DNA of 13,483 nucleotides from Desulfobulbaceae bacterium UBA5173 (GCA_002413355.1 DHWV01000055.1:3177-16659); one strand, 5' to 3'. Shown: positions 1 through 7,720, counted from the first letter of the stretch. Program-made: numbers and translations. Notes: generated by a model not told the origin, from the sequence alone.

Positions 1-155
1 TCATAATTCAACTGCGTAACTCCTAATTTTAACAAATTTAATGATATTATCCTAAGTTATTTTGAGATAATTTCCTGTATCATCGGCCTGTTATAATTCT
101 CCACCTGCCTTCTTTCCACCACCGAAATTTGATCCCAACAAAGGACAGCGGGGCA
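1..155. other. AT-rich non-coding left edge
   Basis: No supported gene lies here. Roughly the first 100 bases are clearly more AT-rich than the rest of the window, which fits an intergenic or promoter region or the edge of an acquired segment. On the minus strand a Shine-Dalgarno-like AGGAG (positions 27-23) lies 16 nt before an ATG at 4-2 and 11 nt before a TTG at 11-9, so a leftward gene could begin just outside the window. This cannot be tested with the sequence given. A TATAAT occurs at 92-97 on the plus strand, but it has no properly spaced -35 box and no plus-strand gene to serve. Confidence 0.4.
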
Positions 156-554
156 TCAATCTTTTGCCTGCGCCTGCTTTTTCTCCCTGATTTTCTGCCG
201 CAGTTGCTCAATCCGTTCATGCGCTTCGCCTAAAGCCTCTTTGCGGGTCAATTCGGAGACATTCTGTTCAATTTTCTCTATCGCCGAAAGCAGCTTGAAA
301 ATCAGGAGAAAAACCATCAGAAAGCCCATCATCACCACGGCGTTGAAATTGTCAACAACGCCCATGACGTTGGCGATGATCAGGGTAAAATCGGGATAAA
401 CAGCGATCAAGGCCATACCGCCCCAGACGGCCAGCCGTACAAAGAGCTTGAGCAGGGTCTGTCCGGTTTCTCGGCTAACAAACTCCTTGATGCCGACATA
501 GAGCATGACAGAAGAAATTGCTACCATGACAACTTGATACAGATGCACCTTCAT
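156..554 (-). CDS. DUF2304-type small membrane protein, partner of the upstream glycosyltransferase
   Basis: This encodes a 132-residue protein with three hydrophobic segments (about residues 4-22, 41-60 and 72-90), followed by a charged, probably helical or coiled-coil tail (91-132) rich in Glu, Lys, Arg and Gln. That layout matches the DUF2304 family, small inner-membrane proteins commonly encoded next to polyprenyl-phosphate-type GT2 glycosyltransferases. The biochemical role of the family is not settled; a membrane-docking or flippase-accessory role is inference. The ATG at 554 is preceded by AGGGG about 5 nt away, which supports this start. Only 19 nt separate it from the stop of the glycosyltransferase gene, so the two are very likely co-transcribed. 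The family call rests on topology, size and context rather than a signature motif. Confidence 0.75.
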   Translation of the reverse strand: MKVHLYQVVMVAISSVMLYVGIKEFVSRETGQTLLKLFVRLAVWGGMALIAVYPDFTLIIANVMGVVDNFNAVVMMGFLMVFLLIFKLLSAIEKIEQNVSELTRKEALGEAHERIEQLRQKIREKKQAQAKD

Positions 555-573
555 TTCACCCCTGCTGTTTGCA

Positions 574-1251
574 TTACGCGACCAAATGCCAAATCATCCG
601 GCGCAGAGTGATGATACCGTTGAGGAAGCCTTGCTTGGTCTTTTTGCTGCTGGCGTATTCCGTGTAGCGGGTCTGTACCGGCACTTCCGTAAAACGCAAT
701 CGATTATTCTTGATTTCCCGGATGACCTTGCTGTCGTATTCGTATTTGTCCGCTTTGGTGTCGATGATCAGGGCCGCGTAGCGGGAATAGGCCCGAAAGC
801 CAGACTGGCTGTCAGAAACCAGCAGGCCGTAAAAGAGCCACGTAACCAAGTTGCCGATGCTATTGGCGATTTTTTTTCTGAACGGCATTGTTTCCCGGTT
901 GAGCAGCCGTGAGCCGAGCACCACATCGCTGCGGCTTTCCAGAATCGGGGCGATGAGCGGAGCAATGTCAGCCGGATCATGCTGGCCGTCGCCGTCCATG
1001 GTCACCACCACGTCCGCGCCGAGCAGGTTGGCGGCCATGATCCCCGTTTTCACTGCTGCACCTTTACCCCGGTTGATCTTCAGACGCAGAGCCAGCACAT
1101 CGTGGGCTGAAGCGACCGCATAGCTCTCATCCGCGCTGCCGTCGTCCACTACCACGATATGCTCAAAACCCTGCGCCCGAATCTCCTCAATCACCCCGCC
1201 GATAACCTTGGCTTCGTTATAGATCGGAATGACGATGACCGCCGTCTTCAC
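574..1251 (-). CDS. GT2-family glycosyltransferase (dolichyl-phosphate mannose synthase-like)
   Basis: This 225-residue protein has a GT-A fold of family 2. Visible motifs are PIYNE at 9-13, VVDDGSAD at 34-41, RGKGAA at 61-66 and the metal- and nucleotide-binding MDGDGQHDP at 85-93. SQSGFRAY at 148-155 is typical of DPM1-like enzymes that transfer a sugar from a nucleotide donor to a polyprenyl-phosphate carrier on the cytoplasmic face. It has no C-terminal membrane domain, so the DUF2304 protein encoded 19 nt downstream probably supplies the membrane link. The start is GTG at 1251, which follows the TGA of the DUF4139 gene with no gap (TGA|GTG), suggesting coupled translation; no strong Shine-Dalgarno is seen. 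The donor sugar and final acceptor (O-antigen, teichoic-like polymer or protein glycan) cannot be read from the sequence. Confidence 0.88.
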   Translation of the reverse strand: MKTAVIVIPIYNEAKVIGGVIEEIRAQGFEHIVVVDDGSADESYAVASAHDVLALRLKINRGKGAAVKTGIMAANLLGADVVVTMDGDGQHDPADIAPLIAPILESRSDVVLGSRLLNRETMPFRKKIANSIGNLVTWLFYGLLVSDSQSGFRAYSRYAALIIDTKADKYEYDSKVIREIKNNRLRFTEVPVQTRYTEYASSKKTKQGFLNGIITLRRMIWHLVA

Positions 1252-2682
1252 TCAGTATTTCACCCGCACCCGCCACGTCAGCATGCTGCTGGCCTTTGGT
1301 TCAATTTTTACGTTCCATACCGCTGTGCCCGCGCTTTCCTTCACATGCGGCGCGGATTCCTCGATCATTTCCCAGTCGCCCGGCACTGGCTCAACTACTT
1401 TTACCGTCACCGCTTCTTCTTTGGCATTCTTCAGCTCGATCTGATATGCGCTTTCATAGGCGGTGCCGCTGGTCCATGAAGCCTTCTTGAAATCGGTCTG
1501 CTTCTTGTTCGCGGTCACGTCAAAGGCATCACCGAGCTTGAGGCGGATGGTCTCATTCTCCGGGGTATGGTCAATTCGGTCTTCTCCGACAAATTGGAGG
1601 CTGCCTGCACTGTCTTTTTTATACACCCGCATGGTGCCCGCAGGCAAAGGCTGGCCCGCACCTGCTTCCTTGCTGTTCTTCAGCTCCAGAAACACGCCGA
1701 CCTTCATCTTCTGCCCAAGATCGCCTGCCGCGCTGCCGTAATAGTAATTTTGGCCTTGGAGGACGAACTCTTTTTTTACCTTCACGCCATCGGCATGAAG
1801 AAGGGAAACTTGCTTGCTCTGCTTCTCCTTGATCGTGGTTGGGCGGCCCAAGGTGTAAAGGTGATACTCGAACATCGACTCCTCAGCCATGCCACCGTCC
1901 ATTCCCAACTCAGCAGACGCAGCTCTCATTTTCATCATCGGTGCTGGCATTGGCTCCTTTGCCCGGTTTACATCACCGGCCACGAGCTGGAGCTTGGCGT
2001 TTTGGTACGTCGCGCCGCTTTCGTTCTTCAGCGTCACCCAGCCGCTCAGGTTGATGCTGGTGTCATCCGCGCCCAGCTCAGCCACATAATCCGCCTTCCA
2101 CGACAGCCCGCCGGTCAGATAACTGAGGACAGCATCCTGCTTGCCGCCGTCTTTGCTGTTCACCAGCATGGTCAGCGTGGGCCGGTCGCGCAGATTTTCA
2201 GGCACATCCGGGAAGATCAAGCGGCCGGGTACACCAGATTCGATGTGGTCACCAACCTTCAGCACGGTGCCTTGCCCTGCGCTGAGTACCGTCGCTTCCT
2301 CCTTTGCTTCCTCGCCGGTGGTAGGATGCGTTTTGACCAATTGCACCTTCCGGCCCACATACTTGTCCAATAACGACTGCGGCGTGAGCAGATCGTATTC
2401 AAAATTTTGCTCCAGAACCTGCAAGCTCGGCGCGGCGAGCAGAGCGGTTTCCGGGCGGATCATCGCACTAACTTCACGGAAGGCAAGGGTCTGCTGGCCG
2501 GGTGCCAGCGTGATGCTGCGGCTGTCACGCACCAAGGCTAAATCTTGATTGTAGATGGTCACAGCCACCGCCGCCTGATCTTCCAAAGCGGAGACAGTCT
2601 CAACAGCCTTAGTCTTATCCGCAGCAACGGCTGTTGCGGCAGGCAGAATCAAAAACGGAAGCAGGGAAGCGAATCGCAGCAT
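1252..2682 (-). CDS. DUF4139 domain-containing exported protein
   Basis: This encodes 476 residues beginning with a Sec signal peptide: hydrophobic residues 3-18 and a likely cleavage after AVA at about 20. The mature N-terminus (about 39-110) carries VTIYNQDLALVRDSRS and the following beta-rich stretch seen at the start of DUF4139 proteins. The remainder is the beta-rich DUF4139 domain. It includes the conserved FEYHLYTLGRPTTI segment near residue 272 and a Met/Gly-rich linker (about 243-266) just before it. Function in bacteria is not established, and an envelope or periplasmic location is inferred from the signal peptide. The ATG at 2682 has a GAGGTG ribosome site (2693-2688) 5 nt upstream, which fixes the start. 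It is the first gene of a leftward three-gene unit with the glycosyltransferase and DUF2304 gene, and is divergent from the AAA/SPOR gene. Confidence 0.85.
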   Translation of the reverse strand: MLRFASLLPFLILPAATAVAADKTKAVETVSALEDQAAVAVTIYNQDLALVRDSRSITLAPGQQTLAFREVSAMIRPETALLAAPSLQVLEQNFEYDLLTPQSLLDKYVGRKVQLVKTHPTTGEEAKEEATVLSAGQGTVLKVGDHIESGVPGRLIFPDVPENLRDRPTLTMLVNSKDGGKQDAVLSYLTGGLSWKADYVAELGADDTSINLSGWVTLKNESGATYQNAKLQLVAGDVNRAKEPMPAPMMKMRAASAELGMDGGMAEESMFEYHLYTLGRPTTIKEKQSKQVSLLHADGVKVKKEFVLQGQNYYYGSAAGDLGQKMKVGVFLELKNSKEAGAGQPLPAGTMRVYKKDSAGSLQFVGEDRIDHTPENETIRLKLGDAFDVTANKKQTDFKKASWTSGTAYESAYQIELKNAKEEAVTVKVVEPVPGDWEMIEESAPHVKESAGTAVWNVKIEPKASSMLTWRVRVKY

Positions 2683-2687
2683 GGCGG

Positions 2688-2693
2688 CACCTC
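2688..2693 (-). promoter_or_regulatory. Ribosome binding site of the DUF4139 gene
   Basis: GAGGTG on the minus strand lies 5 nt before the ATG at 2682. It is the clearest Shine-Dalgarno in this leftward unit and supports the start that includes the signal peptide. Confidence 0.6.
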
Positions 2694-2792
2694 GTGGAAA
2701 AAAGTTGAAGCGGGAAGCTCGGCGGCTTTACGCCGGACCGCTCCGCATGATACAAAATTCCCTCGCAAAGCAACAGAAAAAACCGTCCGGCA

Positions 2793-2797
2793 GGGAG
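2793..2797 (+). promoter_or_regulatory. Shine-Dalgarno-like GGGAG before alternative ATG 2802
   Basis: GGGAG lies 4 nt before an ATG at 2802 that is in frame with the AAA/SPOR gene. It is a better ribosome site than anything before the family-conserved ATG at 2943. The true start is therefore uncertain between the two. The 47 extra residues look like translated leader: no family resemblance and no clean signal peptide. Confidence 0.35.
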
Positions 2798-2942
2798 AAA
2801 GATGTTTACAGAACCGCCTGCCTGTCTGATAATAACAGCAACTCGGCCCACCTTCCGCGTTGAGCGTCCGTCAAGGCTGCGCCTCCCGGCGGTGGCCCTG
2901 CTTTATTCCCTGTCCGCAGGGCATAGCCCCTCTGCAACGATC

Positions 2943-4667
2943 ATGCATCTCAAATATTTTGGCCTTGTCGGCCCGCCTTTCGCCGCCGAGCCGGACACAG
3001 ATATATTTTTTCAGGAGGCGGAGCGCACCACGCTGCTCCGGCGTATCTATGCTTCCCTCCAGAGCGGCGGCCCGGTCATCCGTCTAACCGGCGCAGAAGG
3101 AACCGGCAAAACGCTGCTCTGTCTGCTGCTGGCACGTCTTCTGCCTGCGGAATATCAGGTGGTCTGTCTATCCAATCCGGCAGGTTCTTTTGACGAGCTG
3201 CTCCGTGCGACCTGTGTTCAGCTCGGTCAGCCGCCGGAAACAGACATGCCTGCTTGGCTACACAGACAGCTCGATCAATGCCGGACACAGGGAAAGCGTT
3301 TTCTGCTGATCGTTGATCAGGCCGAAACAATGTTTCCCGCCGCCTTGGAGCGGCTGCTGCGCACCGTTTTTGCCGCAGCGGAACAGCAGACGCTGTTAGT
3401 GCTGCTCGCAGGCCGTCCGACATTGAATGAGCGCGTCAACCAGCTGCGGGCCTATTGCCCGGACATGGAGCTGCCATATGGTTATCTGCTGGAGCCGCTG
3501 ACCGAAGCGGAGTTGGCCGCTTATCTTAGTTTTCGCCTCAAAGCCGCTGGGCTGCCGGAGGAAGACAGCCGCAGGGCCTTCAGCGCAGAAGCGGTGCGGC
3601 GTATTGTTGACCAAGCTAAAGGCAGTCTGCACACGGCCCATCGGCTTGCAGATCAGGCTCTTCAGCGGGTTTGCGCGGCCGACCGCTACTTCCCGGTGTT
3701 GGCTGCCGATGTGCCTCCGCCGGAGGACGGGCTGCCTGACAAAGGCCGGAAACCTGCCGCGCAGGTCAGCACATCTTTGAAGCTGCTGGCTGGCGTTCTG
3801 TTGCTCTTCTGCGCCGGGCTGTTCCTGTTCCGCTACAGCGATGCGCTGCGGCGCAGCGGCTCGGATGCTGCCAAGCATTTAGTCACGCCGGTGCCGGTCA
3901 AACCGGCTGCCCTTCTGCCCGACAAAATCACGCTGGATTCGGAACCAAAACTGCCGCCGGAGCCTGAGAAAGAGGAAGCGATGCCTGTAGCTGCGGAAGA
4001 AACAGCATCGCCCACACCGACGGGAACAGGTACCACGCCGCAAGCAACCGAGACAGTCACCCCAACGGAAACACCGCACATACCGAGCGCAGAAGAAGAG
4101 TCATTAGACACACCGCCGTCCCCAGAGCCGCCGAAGGAAATTGTTTCAGAGTCTCCCGTAGCTCAGGCGGAACCTGTAGTCGTTCCTCCGCCGCAGAAAA
4201 AAATTGTCGAACTGCTTCCCGGCATGAGAAAGACTAAACCTGCGCCGAAAGAGATGCCTGCACCACAGCAGACCGCGCCGCCGAGGCAGGAGCAGCCTTC
4301 AGTCGAGCAGCGGGCTACTGTGCCTGCCGCCGATCAGCTTTATCAGGAAATGCTGGCCGCTGGCAGTTTGCTGCAACGAAACCGCAACTCCGGCAAATAC
4401 ACCATTCAGCTCATGAGCCTGCCTGCGGCGGACGGCGGAGCGAAACTCAAATCGCTGATCGTCCGTGAGGAATATCTTGAACTGCGGAGTCAGCTCAAGC
4501 TGCTGCGCTCGCCTAAGGAGCTGACCGTCTTTCACGGCAGCTACAGCAGCATCGAAGAGGCCAATGCCGCTCTGGACAGCATGCCGCTCTTCCTGCGCAA
4601 GCAGTATCATCCCACCAAGGACTCCATTGTTCCGGTGGCAGATGCGTTGAGCAGAACAGGCAATTAA
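2943..4667 (+). CDS. ExeA/DamX-like AAA ATPase with one membrane segment and C-terminal SPOR domain
   Basis: From this start the protein has 574 residues. Residues 1-260 form an ExeA/GspA-like AAA ATPase: the family opening YFGLVGPPF (5-13), Walker A GAEGTGKT (50-57), and Walker B LLIVDQ (121-126), where the usual DE is DQ. A single hydrophobic segment (about 279-298) follows. Then comes a long Pro/Glu/Thr-rich linker (about 315-460) and a SPOR-like domain (about 485-557, starting YTIQLMSL). Known SPOR domains bind glycan strands stripped of stem peptides, often at the division septum. The predicted topology is ATPase in the cytoplasm and SPOR in the periplasm. A role in septation or envelope remodelling is inferred by analogy to DamX. 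The ATG at 2943 fits the family N-terminus but lacks a good ribosome site. An in-frame ATG at 2802 with a good site would add 47 residues. It is followed at 8 nt by livF. Confidence 0.85.
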   Translation: MHLKYFGLVGPPFAAEPDTDIFFQEAERTTLLRRIYASLQSGGPVIRLTGAEGTGKTLLCLLLARLLPAEYQVVCLSNPAGSFDELLRATCVQLGQPPETDMPAWLHRQLDQCRTQGKRFLLIVDQAETMFPAALERLLRTVFAAAEQQTLLVLLAGRPTLNERVNQLRAYCPDMELPYGYLLEPLTEAELAAYLSFRLKAAGLPEEDSRRAFSAEAVRRIVDQAKGSLHTAHRLADQALQRVCAADRYFPVLAADVPPPEDGLPDKGRKPAAQVSTSLKLLAGVLLLFCAGLFLFRYSDALRRSGSDAAKHLVTPVPVKPAALLPDKITLDSEPKLPPEPEKEEAMPVAAEETASPTPTGTGTTPQATETVTPTETPHIPSAEEESLDTPPSPEPPKEIVSESPVAQAEPVVVPPPQKKIVELLPGMRKTKPAPKEMPAPQQTAPPRQEQPSVEQRATVPAADQLYQEMLAAGSLLQRNRNSGKYTIQLMSLPAADGGAKLKSLIVREEYLELRSQLKLLRSPKELTVFHGSYSSIEEANAALDSMPLFLRKQYHPTKDSIVPVADALSRTGN

Positions 4668-4675
4668 GCGCGGCT

Positions 4676-5383
4676 ATGCTCGAATTGCGCCACGTTAACA
4701 CGTTTCACGGTAGCGTCCACGTGCTGCATGACCTCTGCCTGCGCATTGATCAGGGCGAGATCATCACCTTGATCGGCGCGAACGGGGCAGGCAAATCAAC
4801 CGCATTGATGTCCATCTGCGGCATCGTGCCGCCTCGGAGCGGCCAAATTCTCTTTCAGGGCGAGCCGATTCAGCACCTGCCGCCAAACAAGATCGTCGCT
4901 CTGGGTATCAGTCAAGTGCCGGAAGGACGGCATATTTTTCCAGCTTTGACCGTGGCAGAAAATTTGGAGTTGGGTGCCTTCCTCCGCCGGGACAAACAGC
5001 AAATCAGGCAGGATATCGAGCATTGCTGCAATCTTTTTCCCATTCTTGCCGAACGCCGCCAGCAGCCCGCAGGCAATCTCTCTGGCGGCGAGCAGCAGAT
5101 GCTGGCCATTTCTCGCGCGTTAATGGCCCGGCCCAAGCTGCTCCTGCTCGACGAGCCGTCCATGGGCCTTGCCCCGATGATCATCCAGCAAATTTTCGAG
5201 ATCATCCGCAAGATCAACACAGAGGACGGCACGACCGTCTTTCTGGTCGAGCAAAACGCCAATCTCGCCCTGAAGATCGCTGATCGTGGCTATGTGCTGG
5301 AAAACGGCAAAATTGTCCTGCACGACATAGCGGCGCAGCTCCTCAGCAACCAAGCCATTCAGAAAGCCTATCTCGGCATTTGA
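4676..5383 (+). CDS. livF: LivF-type ABC transporter ATP-binding protein
   Basis: This is a complete 235-residue ABC ATPase, the usual LivF length. Motifs are Walker A GANGAGKST (34-42), Q-loop Gln at 80, signature LSGGEQQ (135-141) and Walker B LLLLDEP (155-161). VEQNA at 191-195 replaces the usual switch histidine, as is typical of the LivF branch. The C-terminal AYLG also fits that branch. LivF proteins power import of branched-chain amino acids, and related systems take up urea or short-chain amides, together with LivG, LivH, LivM and a binding protein. None of those partners is in this window. It sits 8 nt after the AAA/SPOR stop and 3 nt before the oxidoreductase start, so it is probably in one transcript with genes that are not transport genes. 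Family assignment is firm; substrate is unknown. No clear ribosome site precedes the ATG, which fits translational coupling. Confidence 0.88.
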   Translation: MLELRHVNTFHGSVHVLHDLCLRIDQGEIITLIGANGAGKSTALMSICGIVPPRSGQILFQGEPIQHLPPNKIVALGISQVPEGRHIFPALTVAENLELGAFLRRDKQQIRQDIEHCCNLFPILAERRQQPAGNLSGGEQQMLAISRALMARPKLLLLDEPSMGLAPMIIQQIFEIIRKINTEDGTTVFLVEQNANLALKIADRGYVLENGKIVLHDIAAQLLSNQAIQKAYLGI

Positions 5384-5386
5384 CGC

Positions 5387-6397
5387 ATGAACCAAGATCA
5401 AAAATTGCGGGTCGGAGTAATTGGAGTCGGCTATCTGGGCCGCTTCCATGCCCAAAAATACGCAGCCATGCCAGACGTGACGCTGGTCGGGGTTGCCGAC
5501 ATTGACCCGGCGCGGGCAGAGGCAGTGGCCAAAGAATGCGGCACAGTGCCTTTTGCCGACTACCGTGCGCTGCTGGCGCAGACCGATGCGGTTTCCATCG
5601 TGGTGCCGACCATTCATCATCATCAGACCGCGATGACCTGCCTAGAGCACGGCGTGGACATCCTGCTGGAGAAGCCGATGACCACGACGCTGGCCGAAGC
5701 AGATGAGGTCATCGCTTTGGCTGCCGCAAAGCGGCTGATAGTCCAAGTCGGTCACTTGGAGCGTTTCAATCCGGCGGTGCTGGCTGTGCAGCCCCTCCTG
5801 CGTAACCCGCTCTTCATCGAGGCGCACAGGCTTTCGGTCTTCAAAAACCGGGGCACGGATGTCGATGTGATCCTTGATCTGATGATCCATGACATTGACA
5901 TTATTTTGTCCATGGTCGGCTCGCCGATTCAGAGTATCCATACGGTGGGCGCACCGGTTGTCACGCAGCTCACCGACATCGCCAACGCCCGTATCATTTT
6001 TGAGAATGGCTGCACCGCCAACATCACCGTGAGCAGAATTTCTCTCGACAGCGTGCGCAAGATGCGCATTTTCCAGCCGGGACGCTACTTGGCAGTGGAC
6101 TTCAGCAAGAAAGAAGTGATGGCGGTGCGGCTCAAGCCCGGGAGCGAAAACGGCATTCCTACCCCTCTGCCGGATGTGTCACTGCACGGCTTTAAAGAAC
6201 AGGATGTCTTGGAGCTTGAGCTGCGCGAGTTTGTTGAAAATGTCCGCCTGCGGAGAACTCCGACCGTCTCAGGCGGGGAAGGTCGTCGCGCCTTAGAAGT
6301 GGCCTTGTCGGTCATCAGCCAGATCAAGGAGAACCAAGGCCGATTTGCTCACCTGCTTAGTGCGGAAGGCAATTTCGGCTTTGTCAATGCGCCGTGA
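5387..6397 (+). CDS. Gfo/Idh/MocA-family NAD(P)-dependent oxidoreductase
   Basis: This 336-residue protein has an N-terminal Rossmann fold with the dinucleotide motif GVGYLG (13-18) and an acidic D38/D40 region after the second strand. The family's catalytic EKP is at 95-97, and the substrate-domain segment DLMIHDID is at 164-171 with the expected histidine. Family members oxidise or reduce sugars and nucleotide sugars. Sequences with VGHLERFNP and the HDID segment resemble the paralogues often placed near lipid A genes (lpxA, lpxI, lpxB) in Desulfobacterota and Geobacter relatives. One characterised member of that type, GnnA, acts on UDP-GlcNAc at C3. That substrate is inference here, because no lpx or aminotransferase gene is present in the window. 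The ATG is 3 nt after livF and convergent with dacB (24 nt between stops). Confidence 0.87.
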   Translation: MNQDQKLRVGVIGVGYLGRFHAQKYAAMPDVTLVGVADIDPARAEAVAKECGTVPFADYRALLAQTDAVSIVVPTIHHHQTAMTCLEHGVDILLEKPMTTTLAEADEVIALAAAKRLIVQVGHLERFNPAVLAVQPLLRNPLFIEAHRLSVFKNRGTDVDVILDLMIHDIDIILSMVGSPIQSIHTVGAPVVTQLTDIANARIIFENGCTANITVSRISLDSVRKMRIFQPGRYLAVDFSKKEVMAVRLKPGSENGIPTPLPDVSLHGFKEQDVLELELREFVENVRLRRTPTVSGGEGRRALEVALSVISQIKENQGRFAHLLSAEGNFGFVNAP

Positions 6398-6421
6398 ACC
6401 TATTGCTGGCACAGGAACGCG

Positions 6422-7699
6422 TCACCGACGTTTTTTCTTTCCTTGCGGGCAGATGCGTGCAGCCGTCTTTTTGCTCTTCCCTTGGCCGCTGTGTTGCAGC
6501 AAGGTCAGCACGTCATTGCGGCGGTTGGCGGTTTGGTTGAGCAGAATCACATACGCCCTGCCGTCATCAAGATAACCGACGTAATTCCAGACTCCTTTCA
6601 TGCTCCCGGATTTGCTCGGCGTGCCAAGATGCGTGCGCAGCAGCCAAGCATGAGGCCGGAACATCCGCAGCACCTCCAGCATGGCCCGCGCTGTCACCCG
6701 GTCGCCCCGGTACAACCCTGAGCCATCCTTATGCACGATGGCGGAGGCAGCCTGCTTGCCAAGCTGCCGCTCCAGCTCCTCCTGCACTGCCCGGTCAGCT
6801 TTGGCCCATGTGGCTGGCCAGCCGAATTTTTCCGCACCAGCAGCCAGATACACCAGATTAGCAATGTAGTTTGAAGAAAATTTCAGGAAGGATGCGGTCA
6901 GCTCCTGCAAATTCTTGCTGCTGCGGTGTTCATACAGCAGCTTGGCACCAGGCGGCACCCGTTTGATGGAGAGATGTCCTTGGCCGGGAATGCCTGCCTC
7001 CTGCTGAAGGGCACGGAAAAGCTGGGCCGTGTGACGGGCCATTTCCCGATTCGCATCGCAACGTCCTTGGCAGACGTTGAGCCGCGTCCACGTGCCGGGC
7101 GGCAAGCCAGCAGCCAGCTCTGTCATCAGTGGCAGCAGCGGGGTATTCTCCTCGCCGGAAAGCACTGTGCCTTCCCGCGTCACCCGCACCGGCACGCTAT
7201 TGAAATTGACAGAAGTTGGGCCAACCGGAGCATCATAGGGATTTTCGCTGAATTCACTGCCAGGCGACTGATATTCCAAGGCAAAATTGGAGGAATCAAT
7301 ATGCAGATCGTTGAGTTGCCGCAAGCCGCGCCGCTTCAGTTCGGCAAAGATCAGGCGAATTTCCTCTGAGGTCAGCATGGGATCGCCGAAGCCTTGAATA
7401 TAGAGGCCGTCCTGCGCGTCGATGTACAAGCTGGTCTTGAAGCGGTATTTCGGCCCCAAGATGGACAGTGCGGCCAGCGCGGTCGAAACCTTGAGGATGC
7501 TGGCCGGAACGTACGGTGTGTCGATATTGCAGCCCTCAAGAATATTACCCTGAAGATCGGCAATCGCGTAGGCCCCGTTCTGAATCAGCTTGGCGTACGG
7601 TGGAGGACAGTCATAGGCAAGGGCATTCTGACTCAATGCGGCAAAGAACAACCCAAAAAGAAAAGAAAGTTTATTGAAGGAACGTATTTTTGCAGTCAC
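6422..7699 (-). CDS. dacB: D-alanyl-D-alanine carboxypeptidase/endopeptidase, S13 (PBP4/DacB) family
   Basis: This 425-residue serine peptidase of family S13 removes the terminal D-Ala from, or hydrolyses 4-3 cross-links in, periplasmic peptidoglycan. The signal peptide has a basic start, a hydrophobic core (about 11-22) and a likely cleavage after ALA at 28. All three penicillin-binding motifs are present: SILK (67-70, nucleophile S67), SSN (275-277) and KSG (363-365). HKDGSGL at 323-329 is characteristic of S13. It is shorter than E. coli DacB (477 residues), mostly in the insert between the first two motifs. The C-terminus carries a basic tail (about 404-425, ending KKKRR). The start is GTG at 7699 and gives an intact signal peptide, but no strong ribosome site is visible. 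An in-frame TGA lies 21 nt upstream. Confidence 0.87.
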   Translation of the reverse strand: MTAKIRSFNKLSFLFGLFFAALSQNALAYDCPPPYAKLIQNGAYAIADLQGNILEGCNIDTPYVPASILKVSTALAALSILGPKYRFKTSLYIDAQDGLYIQGFGDPMLTSEEIRLIFAELKRRGLRQLNDLHIDSSNFALEYQSPGSEFSENPYDAPVGPTSVNFNSVPVRVTREGTVLSGEENTPLLPLMTELAAGLPPGTWTRLNVCQGRCDANREMARHTAQLFRALQQEAGIPGQGHLSIKRVPPGAKLLYEHRSSKNLQELTASFLKFSSNYIANLVYLAAGAEKFGWPATWAKADRAVQEELERQLGKQAASAIVHKDGSGLYRGDRVTARAMLEVLRMFRPHAWLLRTHLGTPSKSGSMKGVWNYVGYLDDGRAYVILLNQTANRRNDVLTLLQHSGQGKSKKTAARICPQGKKKRR

Positions 7700-7720
7700 G
7701 AAGAACGGTTGGCATGATTT

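Noticed and set aside
62..97. TTGAGA and TATAAT as a plus-strand promoter
   Set aside because: The spacing is 24 nt, too long, and no plus-strand gene follows.
586..912. Plus-strand open frames opposite the glycosyltransferase, DUF4139 and dacB genes
   Set aside because: They run antisense to clearly recognised proteins and have no motifs or ribosome sites; typical shadow frames of GC-rich genes.
6420..6436. Hairpin CGTC-ACC-GACG followed by TTTTTT between the convergent oxidoreductase and dacB genes, terminator-like on the plus strand
   Set aside because: The stem has only four Watson-Crick pairs plus one wobble, too weak for a confident intrinsic terminator, and the T-run is explained by Lys codons of dacB.
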